This document shows, piece by piece, positions 46,994 to 56,321 of a DNA stretch of 64,000 nt (positions are counted from its first letter, which is position 1; every line of letters begins with the position of its first letter). A program made the translations under genes and the position numbers. The DNA comes from Erythrobacter sp. (GTDB lineage Bacteria > Pseudomonadota > Alphaproteobacteria > Sphingomonadales > Sphingomonadaceae), in assembly GCA_019739335.1 (NCBI GenBank), contig CP073261.1, forward strand, positions 558,001 to 622,000, written 5' to 3'. A model generated the notes under the pieces. That model was not told the DNA's origin. It saw nothing but the letters and a program-made list of their open reading frames with translations, and did not search any database.

Positions 46994-47803
46994 ATGGGAG
47001 AGGCGATATCAAATGGCGGCGAAAGCGGGGGCGAAAAGCGCCTCGCCCTGCTCCATTCGGCGACCGAAAAGGCGGAAGCCGCCGCGCTGGCGATGCGTGA
47101 TCACACCCAGTTCGTAGCGCTGGAAGAAGCCGATATCGTCGTGGTGGTCGGCGGTGATGGCTTCATGCTCGATACGCTGCACGGAATGCTTGATAGCGGC
47201 CGGATGCTGCCGGTGTTCGGCCTGAACCTTGGCACCGTCGGCTTCCTGATGAACCGCTATCCGCGCGCCGGAAGCCTCGCCCAGCGGGTGGCAAAGGCCA
47301 AGCCGCACACCGTCGCCCCGCTGCGAATGGAAGCGGTGACGCAGACCGGCGCGCGCGTCACGTCCTGCGCGATCAACGAAGTCAGCCTGCTGCGTGAAAC
47401 CCGGCAGACCGCCAAGATCGAGATTTCAGTCAACAACCGCGTGCGGATATCCGAACTGGCAGGCGATGGCGTATTGCTGAGCACGCCGGTGGGCTCCACC
47501 GCCTACAACCTTTCCGCCAACGGACCGATCCTGCCGCTCGATTCGCGGCTGCTGGCGCTCACCCCGATCAGCCCGTTCCGCCCGCGGCGCTGGCCGGGCG
47601 CGATCCTGCCCGAAAGCAGCCGCGTCTCCTTCCGCGTGCACGAACCCGCCAAGCGTCCGGTGGCCGTGGTGGCGGACCAGAAGGAAGTGCGCGACGTGGC
47701 CGAAGTCCACGTGGAAATCGCCCGTGACATGGAAATGACCCTGCTGTTCGATCCCGGCCACGCGCTGGACGAACGGATCGTGGCGGAACAGTTCATTACT
47801 TGA
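46994..47803 (+). CDS. nadK: NAD kinase
   Basis: A 269-residue enzyme that phosphorylates NAD to NADP. Motifs: VVVVGGDGFMLDTLH (GGDG), FGLNLGTVGFLMN, INEVSLLRE (NE) and GDGVLLSTPVGSTAYNLSAN, followed by GPILPLDSRLL. The ATG at 46994 is chosen over 46925, whose extra residues overlap the divergent gene. Length is normal. Confidence 0.95.
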   Translation: MGEAISNGGESGGEKRLALLHSATEKAEAAALAMRDHTQFVALEEADIVVVVGGDGFMLDTLHGMLDSGRMLPVFGLNLGTVGFLMNRYPRAGSLAQRVAKAKPHTVAPLRMEAVTQTGARVTSCAINEVSLLRETRQTAKIEISVNNRVRISELAGDGVLLSTPVGSTAYNLSANGPILPLDSRLLALTPISPFRPRRWPGAILPESSRVSFRVHEPAKRPVAVVADQKEVRDVAEVHVEIARDMEMTLLFDPGHALDERIVAEQFIT

Positions 47804-47837
47804 AATAGCAGCAAGACGGATTGGTTGAATCGAGGGC

Positions 47838-47866
47838 TTGTCAAAGCCCGACACCGCCAATATAGG
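47838..47866 (+). promoter_or_regulatory. Candidate promoter of tRNA-Asn
   Basis: TTGTCA (47838-47843), a 17-bp spacer and TATAGG (47861-47866), 38 bp before the tRNA. The -35 overlaps a small hairpin (GGGCTT-GTCA-AAGCCC, 47834-47849) that could end nadK transcription. Confidence 0.45.
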
Positions 47867-47904
47867 CGCACTCCTGCCCCCCTCCATACCGCTTGGGGGG
47901 CTGC

Positions 47905-47979
47905 TCCCCGATAGCTCAGCGGTAGAGTAGGTGACTGTTAATCACTTGGCCGTAGGTTCGAATCCTACTCGGGGAGCCA
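47905..47979 (+). tRNA. tRNA-Asn (GTT)
   Basis: 75 nt including CCA. Acceptor stem TCCCCGA pairs with TCGGGGA, with G73 and encoded CCA; D-loop AGCGGTAGA; anticodon stem GTGAC/GTCAC-type around CTGTTAA (anticodon GTT); T-loop GGTTCGAATCC. Its 3' end is the left end of the island direct repeat. Confidence 0.96.
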
Positions 47980-47984
47980 TTTTC
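47955..47984. repeat. Left attachment-site repeat (attL), 3' end of tRNA-Asn
   Basis: The 30 nt from the T-loop through CCA and TTTTC recur at 62421-62448 in the same orientation, with one 2-nt difference (CGGGGAG here, CGGAG there). This is the usual position of integrase crossover sites in tRNA genes. Confidence 0.8.
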
Positions 47985-48160
47985 CTGAAAATTATTACTA
48001 ATTATCAGGTCTTTGCGCCAAGACCGGCCCCAACCTCCCCACACTCTTCCCCACATCACTCAGTTTTTACGGGGTTATGCCGTTCGATGTTCGCAAATCA
48101 TCTGTCCTTATCCGAATGACGGCTTCTGGGGAAAATCAGCGCGAATGCGAATGGCGACAA

Positions 48161-48178
48161 TGAGGGTGGAAAGCGGTC
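48161..48178 (+). repeat. Intergenic repeat, partial copy A
   Basis: TGAGGGTGGAAAGCGGTC, identical to the 3' end of the full copy at 59800-59914. Sequence upstream (from 48150) is related but diverged. Confidence 0.6.
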
Positions 48179-48194
48179 ACGATGCAGAAATCGC

Positions 48195-49745
48195 TTACTC
48201 GGCTTCAAGTTCGCGCAAGCTGCGGCCCTGTGTCTCGCGCCCGGCCCATGCGATCATGCCTGCCGATGCTGCTGTAGGCAGCAGCAGAGCCAATGCCGCC
48301 CCTACCAGCGTTGGCGCAAATCCCGCCAAGGCGGCGACTTGCACCGCCACCCCGCCGAACTTGCTGCTCCCCGCCACCAATCCTGTTGCCCTTCCGCGCG
48401 TGCCGAGCGGGTAGTTCTCTGCCGTATAGGGCAGCAACACAGCAATAGTTCCATTCGTGCCCACGATCAGGATAGCGATGACCGACACCAGCATCGGCTC
48501 CCAGCTCAACAGTTCGGCGGGCAGCAAAGCACCGAGCAAGCCAATGAGCGTCAGGCTGACCGTGCCGACGAGTGTCCACTTGCTGCTGTGCCAAGCGTAG
48601 AAGAAAGCCGCGAGCAGGATGGTCGGGAAAGCCAAGAGCGAGGACTTGGCGAGAATGCCGCTTGCGATCTCTGCGCTGTAACCGCGCGTTTGCAAGTCTG
48701 ACGGTAGCCATAACAGCAGGCCGAAATTGACGAAGCTCCAACAAAGTGCAGTGATGGTGAGCGCCACGGTGATCTGGCGATGTCCTGCGGGGGACGGGGC
48801 ATCGGTGGGCGGCTGGACGGGCCGGGGCTTGGGCTGGAGACCGAACTTGCGTTGCATTTCCGCTAGTTCCACCGTCCTGCCTCGCTCTGCCAGAAAGCGC
48901 GGCGTTTCCGGGATGAACCGCGCAAGCGCGAGTAGCAACAAGCCGCTGGGAAAGCCCTGCAACCACAGCGCCCGCCACCCGAAGATCGGTTCCAGCACAT
49001 AGGCCGCACCGCTGGCTGCCAGATAGCCGCCGACCAGTCCCGTCCCGCCTACCAATACCAGCACCCAGCTGCGGTGCCGCGGTGGCATCACTTCAGCCAG
49101 CAGGGTATAAATCACCGGCAACATACCGCCTGCCGAAATACCCATCAGGAAGCACATCAGCAGGTTCCACGCGAATTCCGGCATCGCGCCGCAAATCGAT
49201 GTGGAAACGAACAGGATCGTGGAAAGAAGGATAGATACCCGGCGACCGTAGATATCCGCGAGCCAGCCCCATAGAAACGAACCGATTGTCGTCCCGGTCA
49301 GGGCGACCAGCGGCAGCAGCGCCACCTGTGAGCGGTCGATGCCGTATTCCGTCGCCATTCCTGGCAGCACGAACCCAAGCGTTGCGGGCTTCATCACGTC
49401 GATGATGAGGCCAAGAGTCAGCACCAGCAGGGTCGCAGCGTGCCAGCGGTTGAGCGGCGTAGAATCGGGGGCTTCGAAACTTGTCCCGGCGTGATCGCCA
49501 TGAGGGGCGCGCTTCTTCGGTAGAGCACCGAAGCAGGCCAGCGCGGCACCGACGGCAATCAGCGCCATACCCGCGTGCATACCCATATCCATCGGCATCC
49601 CGGCGAGATGGTTGCCCATCTCGTGCGCCATTGCCAGCATCGGCAAATGCAGCAGCACCCCAATGCTGATCGCAGCGCAGCCCGCCCAGAAGTAGAGCGC
49701 ACGCTCACCGACAATGGATGCTCTCGGCTCCGCCCTCTTTCTCAT
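48195..49745 (-). CDS. MFS transporter with Met/His-rich N-terminal two-helix extension
   Basis: A 516-residue transporter. Residues 1-80 hold two extra membrane segments around a periplasmic-type loop rich in Met and His (about 33-58, with HEMGNH and MPMDMGMH). Residues about 100-510 form a 12-helix MFS core with GWLADIYGRRVSIL (motif A), VLVGGTGLVGGYLAASGA, FIPETPRFLAERGR and RGRATGLVAGSSKFGG. This resembles metabolite:H+ symporters of the AAHS/MHS groups. Substrate unknown. The Met/His cluster could bind Cu or another soft metal (inference). First gene of the island, reading towards the tRNA. Confidence 0.75.
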   Translation of the reverse strand: MRKRAEPRASIVGERALYFWAGCAAISIGVLLHLPMLAMAHEMGNHLAGMPMDMGMHAGMALIAVGAALACFGALPKKRAPHGDHAGTSFEAPDSTPLNRWHAATLLVLTLGLIIDVMKPATLGFVLPGMATEYGIDRSQVALLPLVALTGTTIGSFLWGWLADIYGRRVSILLSTILFVSTSICGAMPEFAWNLLMCFLMGISAGGMLPVIYTLLAEVMPPRHRSWVLVLVGGTGLVGGYLAASGAAYVLEPIFGWRALWLQGFPSGLLLLALARFIPETPRFLAERGRTVELAEMQRKFGLQPKPRPVQPPTDAPSPAGHRQITVALTITALCWSFVNFGLLLWLPSDLQTRGYSAEIASGILAKSSLLAFPTILLAAFFYAWHSSKWTLVGTVSLTLIGLLGALLPAELLSWEPMLVSVIAILIVGTNGTIAVLLPYTAENYPLGTRGRATGLVAGSSKFGGVAVQVAALAGFAPTLVGAALALLLPTAASAGMIAWAGRETQGRSLRELEAE

Positions 49746-49812
49746 CAGCGGCGATTAAGGAAAACCCTGTTCAAGAGCAAGTGGGCGCACTTGCTTGAGA
49801 ATGTCAGAAACG

Positions 49813-49927
49813 GGGTCGTTTGCAGAAAGGCAGCTTTTGGTCTCGATCTTACGATAGCTGCCATGTCCGGTTTCGGGTAATGCTGAGTGGTGGCGCTATG
49901 TCTGGAATGAGGGTGGGAAACGGACAT
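49813..49927 (+). repeat. Intergenic repeat, full copy B (115 bp)
   Basis: Begins GGGTCGTTTGC, contains TTTCGGGTAATGCTGAG and ends GGAATGAGGGTGGGAAACGG. Aligns end to end with 59800-59914 with scattered changes and equal length. It fills most of the 222-bp gap between the MFS and autotransporter genes. Confidence 0.8.
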
Positions 49928-49967
49928 GTAGCCTTCGCCCCGAAGTCCGTTTCCCAACAGTGCAATC

Positions 49968-52274
49968 TTAGAATCCGAAATCAACCCCAACCCGGGCCCC
50001 CCAGTCGTCGCCGCCGGTATTGCCGCTGACACCCGCCGAGACGTAGACCATCTCCCCCACGCGGCCCGCCAGCGATCCGGCAAAGCCCTGCTCACCGCCG
50101 TAGTTCGCCGCGTGGAGAGAAACCGAGATGTTGCTGCCGGGCACGATATTCGCCGCCCCCATCGCCATTGCCGCCGCAATCCCGCCGCTCAATTGCTCAT
50201 TCATCTCGTCCAGCCGGAAATTGGTGGCAACAAGCCCGCTTTCCAGTCCGCCGACACGGCCCGACAGCGCCGAGAACTGCGCATCTGTCACCGCGGCGAG
50301 GTAATCGACGCTGACCCGGACATTGGCGACGCTAGCTGCGCTGGCCACGTTCGAGACACCCAGCGTTCCGGCGCTGTCGATGGTGACGACCTGTTCCTCG
50401 CCCACCTGCACAGCGTCCGAAGCCATGATGTCGCCGATGGCAACGCTCGACCCGGCCCCGCCGATCATCACCTGGTTGGCGGCGGTGGTATTGGCGAGGT
50501 AGCCCACTGCGGTCGATTGGACCTGGTCCGCCACCGCGCTGTCGCCTACCGCGGTGCCGCGGGTGGCGGAGGCACTGGCGCCTGCACCCACCGCCGTGCC
50601 GCGGGTGCCGGAAACGGTGGAAGAAAAGCCCACCGCCGTGCCGCTGATGCCGGTGACATCGGTCGAACGGCCAACGGCCGTCGCATTCTGGGCATCGGCC
50701 CGCGCCAGCGCGCCAAAGGCCGAGCCGGACAGGCCGGTGGCCCCGGCAGAGGCGCCGACGGCAGTGGCATTGTTGTTGGTCACTTCCACCGCATTGCCCA
50801 GCGCCACGCTGCGCAGTCCCGAAACGAGCGTATCGCGCCCGATCGCGGTGGCGTCCTCTGCCAGTGCCTCGGCATCGACGCCAAGGGCGATGGATTGCGC
50901 CCCGGTGGCCTGTGCGCCCAGCGCCAGATCATCCGCCCCGTCACCGCCGATTGCAATGGCGCCTGCCTGGTTGGCGGTGGCAAAACCGCCAATGGCCACC
51001 GTGTAATCCCCCTGTGCGCTGGAATTGGCGGTGAGCGCGGCGGCGGCGGTTCCCGATGACTGCGCATTGAAGCCCAGCGAGACGGAGGCCGTGCCGCTGG
51101 CCAGACTATCCGCCCCGATGGCAGTGGAGGCAAGGCCGGTCGCCCGCGCGCCGATGCCGTCGGTCAGAATGCCTTCGCCGCCGATGGCGATCGCCCCGGT
51201 GGGGTTGGCCGTGCTTGCCAGACCGATTGCGATACCGCGCGTGCCGGCAGATGTCTGCGCGCCAATGGCTATCGCGTCTGCCGAACTGGAGGCGGCATTG
51301 CTGCCGATCACGATGGAGCGGACGCCACCTGCCGCGCTGCCCGCCCCGGCAGCAAAGGCATCGGTGGCGGAAGCCACGGCATCTGCGCCGATGGCGATGG
51401 CAGAAGTGCCGGTCGCTTGCGCGCCCAAAGCATCGCCATCCCCGCCATCCCCGCCGATAGCGATGGCTCCTGCCATACTTGCGTCGGAAAACGCGCCAAG
51501 CGCAGTTGAATTCTCCCCGGATGCAAATGCTTCTAAACCCAGTGCCGTGGCCCAGATCTGATTGGCGACAGCAAAGGCTCCAATGCTGGTCGACCCAGAA
51601 GCCGTAGAGCTGGCGCTACGACCGATGGCCGTCGACGATGACCCCGTTGCATTGGCCACGTTTCCCAATGCAATTGCGCTTCCCCCGGTTGCGTTTGAGG
51701 CGGCCCCGATACTGACGGAATTCGATCCCGTCGCATCGGCGCGCGATCCAACGGCGACTGAGGCTACGGCCGCTGTAGACTCAACCCCGATGCTGGTGCC
51801 ATCGAAGCCGGTCGTCTGGGCCAGGTATCCTACTGCGGTGCCGAAATCCACCGCGCTCGAACTGCCCCCGATGCTGGTGGCTTGAGACCCGACAGCTTGT
51901 GCGAAATAGCCAAAGGCACTGGCATTCAACACGGTTGCGTCTGAAAATGACCCGATGCTGGTGGTGTTGTCAGCAGTCGCCTGCGCACCGGAGCCGAGGG
52001 CGACAGATGAGGAACCGGTCGCGTCTGAGTTCGCGCCGATGCTGGTGGAGTTGGGGCCGGTGGCCCCGGCATTAGAGCCGCAAGCAAGGCGGGTATTCAA
52101 ACCGCCCGAATCCGCACCAAGATCGGTATCGACATTGCTGTCGGCATTGCCGTCATTGTTGGTATCGAGCAGGCAATCGTCGGCCATGGCTTCTTGTGGT
52201 GCGAGCAACAGCGTGACTGCCGCGGTTCCGGCGAGCAGGGTTGCGGCGAACAGGGTGCGATTGGTAGTAAGCAT
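49968..52274 (-). CDS. YadA-like trimeric autotransporter adhesin
   Basis: A 768-residue protein: signal peptide (about 1-31, ending AMADD), a Ca-binding-like DTNNDGNADSNVDTDLGADS stretch, and about 580 residues of 14-residue YadA head repeats of the xxxAIGxxAxAxG type (for example GSSSVALGSGAQATADNTTS and TAIGRSASSTASGSTSIGAF). A neck and short stalk follow (LAAVTDAQFSALSGRVGGLE), then a YadA anchor (GGIAAAMAMGAANIVPGSNI) ending in aromatic GVDFGF. It trimerises in the outer membrane and probably mediates adhesion or aggregation. No passenger ligand can be named. Downstream on the strand are repeat B and the MFS gene. Confidence 0.9.
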   Translation of the reverse strand: MLTTNRTLFAATLLAGTAAVTLLLAPQEAMADDCLLDTNNDGNADSNVDTDLGADSGGLNTRLACGSNAGATGPNSTSIGANSDATGSSSVALGSGAQATADNTTSIGSFSDATVLNASAFGYFAQAVGSQATSIGGSSSAVDFGTAVGYLAQTTGFDGTSIGVESTAAVASVAVGSRADATGSNSVSIGAASNATGGSAIALGNVANATGSSSTAIGRSASSTASGSTSIGAFAVANQIWATALGLEAFASGENSTALGAFSDASMAGAIAIGGDGGDGDALGAQATGTSAIAIGADAVASATDAFAAGAGSAAGGVRSIVIGSNAASSSADAIAIGAQTSAGTRGIAIGLASTANPTGAIAIGGEGILTDGIGARATGLASTAIGADSLASGTASVSLGFNAQSSGTAAAALTANSSAQGDYTVAIGGFATANQAGAIAIGGDGADDLALGAQATGAQSIALGVDAEALAEDATAIGRDTLVSGLRSVALGNAVEVTNNNATAVGASAGATGLSGSAFGALARADAQNATAVGRSTDVTGISGTAVGFSSTVSGTRGTAVGAGASASATRGTAVGDSAVADQVQSTAVGYLANTTAANQVMIGGAGSSVAIGDIMASDAVQVGEEQVVTIDSAGTLGVSNVASAASVANVRVSVDYLAAVTDAQFSALSGRVGGLESGLVATNFRLDEMNEQLSGGIAAAMAMGAANIVPGSNISVSLHAANYGGEQGFAGSLAGRVGEMVYVSAGVSGNTGGDDWGARVGVDFGF

Positions 52275-52708
52275 CGGTAGTCCTCCAGTGGAATAAATCC
52301 CCGCCGGAAAGACGCACGCTACGCCTGCCCGCTAAGGGACATGGAAATACGGTGCGACCCGAATGCTATAGTGTTGGTATCAAATGCTAGGGACGGGAGA
52401 AACCCGGCCATCCAGTGTGGCTAGTTCACTGCGTCAAGCCCCGTCAATCGCTTATGATGAGGTGGTACAAAGCTGCTCGGGTAGTCAGGATATCCCCTGG
52501 CTGACAATAACATCTTTGGGGTCGCTACCAGAAAGTCTGGTTTTGATAGCCACCGCAGGGAACTGCCAGTCCGGTATCGGGAGGGCGCTGGATCACCGGG
52601 AATGTCGCAAATGAGGGTGGATAGCTGAAGGGCAACCTCGGATCGATAAATTGACTTTCCAGTTGAAGCTCACGGCCATGCAAGAACAATCCCCAGCCGC
52701 GCATTTGC
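52275..52708. other. 434-bp intergenic region without a gene
   Basis: No open frame with coding character is seen on either strand. Its only recognised content is the partial repeat copy at 52599-52630. Upstream elements of the autotransporter must lie in 52275-52400, which includes the AT-rich stretch near 52365-52385 (GCTATAGTGTTGGTATCAAA). Confidence 0.5.
52599..52630 (+). repeat. Intergenic repeat, partial copy C
   Basis: GGGAATGTCGCAAATGAGGG followed by TGGATAGCTGAAG resembles the 3' third of copies B and D. Confidence 0.5.
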
Positions 52709-54046
52709 TTACCCATGCGAAAACCACACGAATTCGGACACCGGATCGAAGACATGCGGATTGATCGCCTCGGCATCGCTGCGCACTGCACGCGCTTCGT
52801 CTCTGCGGCCAAGTGCTTCGAGCGCGTTGACCTCGGCGCGTAAGTGGGGAGCGCTCAGCCAGCCATCGCGCCTGGCCCGACGCATTTGCGCCAAGGCTCC
52901 TGCGGGATCGCCCGTTGCCAGCAAAGCCTCGGCCAGCAGCAGTCGCGCTTCGCCATAGGGCCGTTCGGCCAAATTGCGCCGCGCCAATTCGAGCGCCCGG
53001 TCTGCGGAGCCAAACTTGAAATGATGTTCGATTGCATGGCCGTATGCCGCTTCGGGCATTGCCTCCAGCCGCTCGTCCCAGATCGCTGTGGCGCGCGCCG
53101 ACCAGCGCCTGCTTTCGGCGTCGCGACCCTCGCTTTGCAGCAGCAGCGCATAGAGTTCGGTGACTTCAACGGGTTGTTCGCCCTGCGCCAACATGGCTTC
53201 GAGCCGCACCAGCGCTTCGCTCTCGCGCCCCGTGAGATAGTCCACCTGCGCCACATGGGATTCGTACAGCCAGAAGCCGGGAAACAGCCGGTCCGCCTCG
53301 ATAAAATGCGCGCGTGCAGCGGAATAATCGCCCTGCGCCTGATCCAGCGCGCCGAGCTGAACCGCAATATCGGCCACGGTGCGCGGCGTCGGGCTGGCGT
53401 CGGCTGCCAGTGCTTCGCGAAACAACCCCTCGGCCCGTTCGAATTCCCCGCGTGCCTTGGCCAGCAAGGCCTGGCGATAGACGGTTCCGGGGCTCGGATT
53501 GAGAATGCGCGCCTCGGCGTAAAGGCGTGTCGCGGCTTGCAGGTCACCTTGGTAGAATGCCAAGTCTCCGCGCAGGCCGAGGACCTCTGCCTGTTCGTCA
53601 GCGGCGGCAGGAACGACTTTCAAGGCGAAGCGGTCAAGTGCTTCCTTCACGGCGTCCAGCCGGTGTGCACCCATGGCCGTATAGGCGGCCACCAGCATAT
53701 GCCCGCTTTGCTCGGGTGCCAAGTCGTTCGCCAATGCTGCAACGCGCTGCGCTTCCTCCAGCATCGCATAGCCGCCGGTGAGCGAAGATTGCGCCATAAG
53801 CGCCCGCGCTAGCGAGGCCTGCACCAGCCAATCGTCCGGGCGGCGCGCCGCGCGCTCGCGTGCCAGCGAAAGCTGCGCTGCTACATCGCGCTGCGCCTCG
53901 GCGAAGTTTGCCGGGCCGAAGCCCGGTTTGGGCAATGATGCCGCCGCGACGGGCGCGCCGCCGTTCTCGCTGCCGAAGAATTCGATTCCGCCCAGCAGCA
54001 ACACCGCGCCGAGCGGCAGCATCAGAAGTCTCAGGGTCGTGCGCAT
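52709..54046 (-). CDS. Tetratricopeptide repeat protein
   Basis: A 445-residue protein with an N-terminal membrane/signal segment (MRTTLRLLMLPLGAVLLLGG) and a solenoid of about ten TPR-like helical pairs, for example GDYSAARAHFIEADRLFPGF, ALVRLEAMLAQGEQPVEVTE and AEALLATGDPAGALAQMRRA. Exported or anchored facing the periplasm. It lies in one reverse operon with two DUF4331 genes (86 bp after the second), a pairing seen elsewhere with ECF sigma/anti-sigma genes. Probably scaffolds or processes the DUF4331 proteins (inference). Confidence 0.82.
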   Translation of the reverse strand: MRTTLRLLMLPLGAVLLLGGIEFFGSENGGAPVAAASLPKPGFGPANFAEAQRDVAAQLSLARERAARRPDDWLVQASLARALMAQSSLTGGYAMLEEAQRVAALANDLAPEQSGHMLVAAYTAMGAHRLDAVKEALDRFALKVVPAAADEQAEVLGLRGDLAFYQGDLQAATRLYAEARILNPSPGTVYRQALLAKARGEFERAEGLFREALAADASPTPRTVADIAVQLGALDQAQGDYSAARAHFIEADRLFPGFWLYESHVAQVDYLTGRESEALVRLEAMLAQGEQPVEVTELYALLLQSEGRDAESRRWSARATAIWDERLEAMPEAAYGHAIEHHFKFGSADRALELARRNLAERPYGEARLLLAEALLATGDPAGALAQMRRARRDGWLSAPHLRAEVNALEALGRRDEARAVRSDAEAINPHVFDPVSEFVWFSHG

Positions 54047-54132
54047 GGGCAATCTCCGCGTCGCAGATCGTGAAGGAAAGATATCGGCGGGCTACCCGAA
54101 GGCGGGCCCGCCGATACCCCGGGGAGAGCCTG

Positions 54133-54861
54133 TCAGGCGGGAACGGCGCAGGGGGTCAGCCCCGCCCTTACAAGATCGTCCGCAAGTGCATTGGTCAGCC
54201 CGGTCAGTTGCGCTGCCAGTTCCGGCACGAAGGTACCAGCGGCATCGTCCGATGGGTTGGCGTCGTTGTAGGCCACCTTCATATTGGTGCCGATCAGCGC
54301 GGTCGCCACGGCGGGCATACCCATTCGGTCCACCCGCACGTACTGGTTGCGGGTGTTGGTGCGGAAGGTGAAGCTCGATCCGTTGCTGGAAGCCAGCGGC
54401 GGCGAACCATGCGGCGCGGCCAGGAAGGGAAAGCCACTGCCGAAGCTCTTGTCGTTTGCCGCAGGATTGAGTGGCAATCCGGCAAGGATCCCCGGACTTT
54501 GGGTATCGAGATCGAGGAAGATCACCGCCAGCGTCACGTCGATCACCGGATCGGGCAGTCTGCGCCCGTTGGGAAACCCTGAGGCCGCCGCCAGATTGAG
54601 CTTGAGGGTATCAGGCACAACTGCGCCCGCCACGGTCAGGCCGGTGCCGGGAATGTCCTGCTGCAGGCACGGCGTGACGTTGAACCCGGCACTGCTCGGA
54701 GTTGGCGTTGGCGTGGGGGTAGGGGTCATGGTCGGCGTGGGAGTTGGGATACTGCCCATGTCGTCATTGTCGTCGCCGCCGCAGGCGCCCAAGCCTAAGA
54801 CAAGCGCTAGGGGAGCGATCATGGCGGCGCTGCGCCGCAAGTGAGTGCGAACAGGGGTCAT
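54133..54861 (-). CDS. DUF4331-related lipoprotein with Thr-Pro linker
   Basis: A 242-residue lipoprotein (signal MTPVRTHLRRSAAMIAPLAL, lipobox LGAC), an acidic patch (GGDDNDDMGSI), then a (TP)n linker (PTPTPTMTPTPTPTPTPSS, about 47-65) and a C-terminal domain. That domain contains NPAANDKSFGSGFPFLAAPH and a RVDRMGMPAVATALIGTNMK segment, a DUF4331 hallmark (NRxGMPxxNxxL). It overlaps the stop of the gene before it by 1 bp (TGATG). Confidence 0.72.
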   Translation of the reverse strand: MTPVRTHLRRSAAMIAPLALVLGLGACGGDDNDDMGSIPTPTPTMTPTPTPTPTPSSAGFNVTPCLQQDIPGTGLTVAGAVVPDTLKLNLAAASGFPNGRRLPDPVIDVTLAVIFLDLDTQSPGILAGLPLNPAANDKSFGSGFPFLAAPHGSPPLASSNGSSFTFRTNTRNQYVRVDRMGMPAVATALIGTNMKVAYNDANPSDDAAGTFVPELAAQLTGLTNALADDLVRAGLTPCAVPA

Positions 54862-55526
54862 CACAACTGCCCTCCGAAACGGGCGCTGGTGGCCCATGCG
54901 TTGATGGGATTGGTGCCGTTCTCGATGCGATCACGCGGGATGCTGATCACCACGGCGGTCAGGTTCTGCCCGGCAAAGAAATCGCGGGTAGAACTGAAGC
55001 TCAGCGCCCCCGTATCGCGGGTCTGACGGAAACCTTGGAGGTCGAAGAAGAACGGATCGTCGAACAGCCCGGCACGTACCATCACGCCTTCCTGCGTGAT
55101 ATTGCTTTCAACCGAGCCTTCGATCGGTCCACCGGTGCCCGGCACATCGTTCACCTGGACGCCGAACTGGTTGGCCCCGGCTCCGCGCCCAAAGCGGATA
55201 TCGATCCGCTGTTCGGCAGAGGTGGCGGCCCCGGCGTTGGAGATGTTGATCGAATAGAGCACGTCGGGGTCGTAAGTGGCTGGCTGATCGGTCGCTTGAG
55301 GTCCGCTAAACGTCAGCACGAAATTGATTTTGTCGTCAGTGTGCCAGGCGTAGAAATCGGCGATATCCGCCGCCCGGTCGGGGGTCTGGTCGACCGATGG
55401 GTCGGTGCGTTGCGGCGGATCGAGGTGGTCGGCGGCGATCAGGCCGATGCCCGGTGCCCACAGCGCTGCGGCAGCGGCAAGCATGATGCCCCCGCTTCCC
55501 GCAACCAGCTTGACGGAGGTACTCAT
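54861..55526 (-). CDS. DUF4331-family secreted protein
   Basis: A 221-residue protein with signal segment MSTSVKLVAGSGGIMLAAAA. It starts the mature part with ADHLDPPQRTDPSVDQTPDR, AADIADFYAW, the DUF4331 N-terminal signature. Later come INFVLTFSGPQATDQPATYD, YSINISNAGAATSAEQRIDI, GRGAGANQFGVQVNDVP and VISIPRDRIENG. The family is of unknown function; the (H/S)SDHxD-type opening suggests metal binding (inference). First gene of the reverse operon, divergent from the sigma gene across 219 bp. Confidence 0.82.
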   Translation of the reverse strand: MSTSVKLVAGSGGIMLAAAAALWAPGIGLIAADHLDPPQRTDPSVDQTPDRAADIADFYAWHTDDKINFVLTFSGPQATDQPATYDPDVLYSINISNAGAATSAEQRIDIRFGRGAGANQFGVQVNDVPGTGGPIEGSVESNITQEGVMVRAGLFDDPFFFDLQGFRQTRDTGALSFSSTRDFFAGQNLTAVVISIPRDRIENGTNPINAWATSARFGGQL

Positions 55527-55745
55527 GCGTTTTCTCCCAGATTGCGACGGAGCGACCGCCACGTACGGACGGCCTGGAGCGGCCATCAGGGAGAGCTACG
55601 TCCGCGAGTAGCGAGTGGATGCAGGTAGCGAAGAATTCTTTGGCTAAGGGGGCAGGCAGAAGTAGGTAGGCTCGGACGGGTCGAAGCAGGATGTTGAGAA
55701 TGTTGGTCTTCTCACTGTCGCCAATCGGTGTTACCTGACCCCGCC

Positions 55746-56321
55746 ATGGGCGATACGGCCAATCTTTCCCTCTCCGAACGCAGGGCCGAGCTGGAGACGG
55801 CGCTGGTTCTGGTCGCCGACGGGGAACGCCACGCGCTGCGCCGCGTGTACGATCTGACCTCGGCCAAGCTGATGGGCGTTATTCTGCACATCGTGCGCGA
55901 TCGTGAAGCGGCCGAAGACGTGCTGCAGGAAGTCTATCTCAAAGTGTGGGACCGCGCCGGGCGGTTCGATGCCACCCGCGCCAGCCCTATCACCTGGCTC
56001 TGCGCCATCGCCCGCAACAGTGCCATCGATGCCGTGCGCCGAAGTGGCAGGCGCAGCGAAGTCTCTGTCGAATTCCTGCCCGAAGTGGCAGACGATGCAC
56101 CCCTCGCCGAAGCCATGCTGTGCGAGGCGCAGGATAGCGAGCGGCTGGAGCATTGCCTGAAGGGTTTGCAGGACGATCACCGTCGCTGCATCCGCCTCGC
56201 CTTCTTCCGCGGCTACACCCACAGCGAGCTTTCGGAGAAACTGGAAGTTCCGCTGGGGACGATGAAAAGCTGGATTCGTCGCGGTCTTGCCAGTCTGAGG
56301 GGGTGCCTTGGCGATGGCTGA
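55746..56321 (+). CDS. ECF sigma factor (SigK-like)
   Basis: A 191-residue sigma-70 of the ECF class. Region 2 has RVYDLTSAKLMGVILHIVRD, REAAEDVLQEVYLKVWDRAG and RASPITWLCAIARNSAIDAV; region 4 has LKGLQDDHRRCIRLAFFRGY and HSELSEKLEVPLGTMKSWIR. ITWLCAIARNSAIDAVRR is typical of SigK-type ECF factors whose anti-sigma is RskA. The ATG at 55746 is used. Overlaps the anti-sigma start by 8 bp. Confidence 0.9.
   Translation: MGDTANLSLSERRAELETALVLVADGERHALRRVYDLTSAKLMGVILHIVRDREAAEDVLQEVYLKVWDRAGRFDATRASPITWLCAIARNSAIDAVRRSGRRSEVSVEFLPEVADDAPLAEAMLCEAQDSERLEHCLKGLQDDHRRCIRLAFFRGYTHSELSEKLEVPLGTMKSWIRRGLASLRGCLGDG

Noticed and set aside
50112-51059. Plus-strand open frame over the first autotransporter
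   Set aside because: The repeat structure of the adhesin produces open antisense frames; Gly/Arg-rich shadow.
54660-54724. Thr-Pro repeat as a regulatory microsatellite
   Set aside because: It encodes the linker of the DUF4331 lipoprotein and is better explained as a surface-protein spacer.
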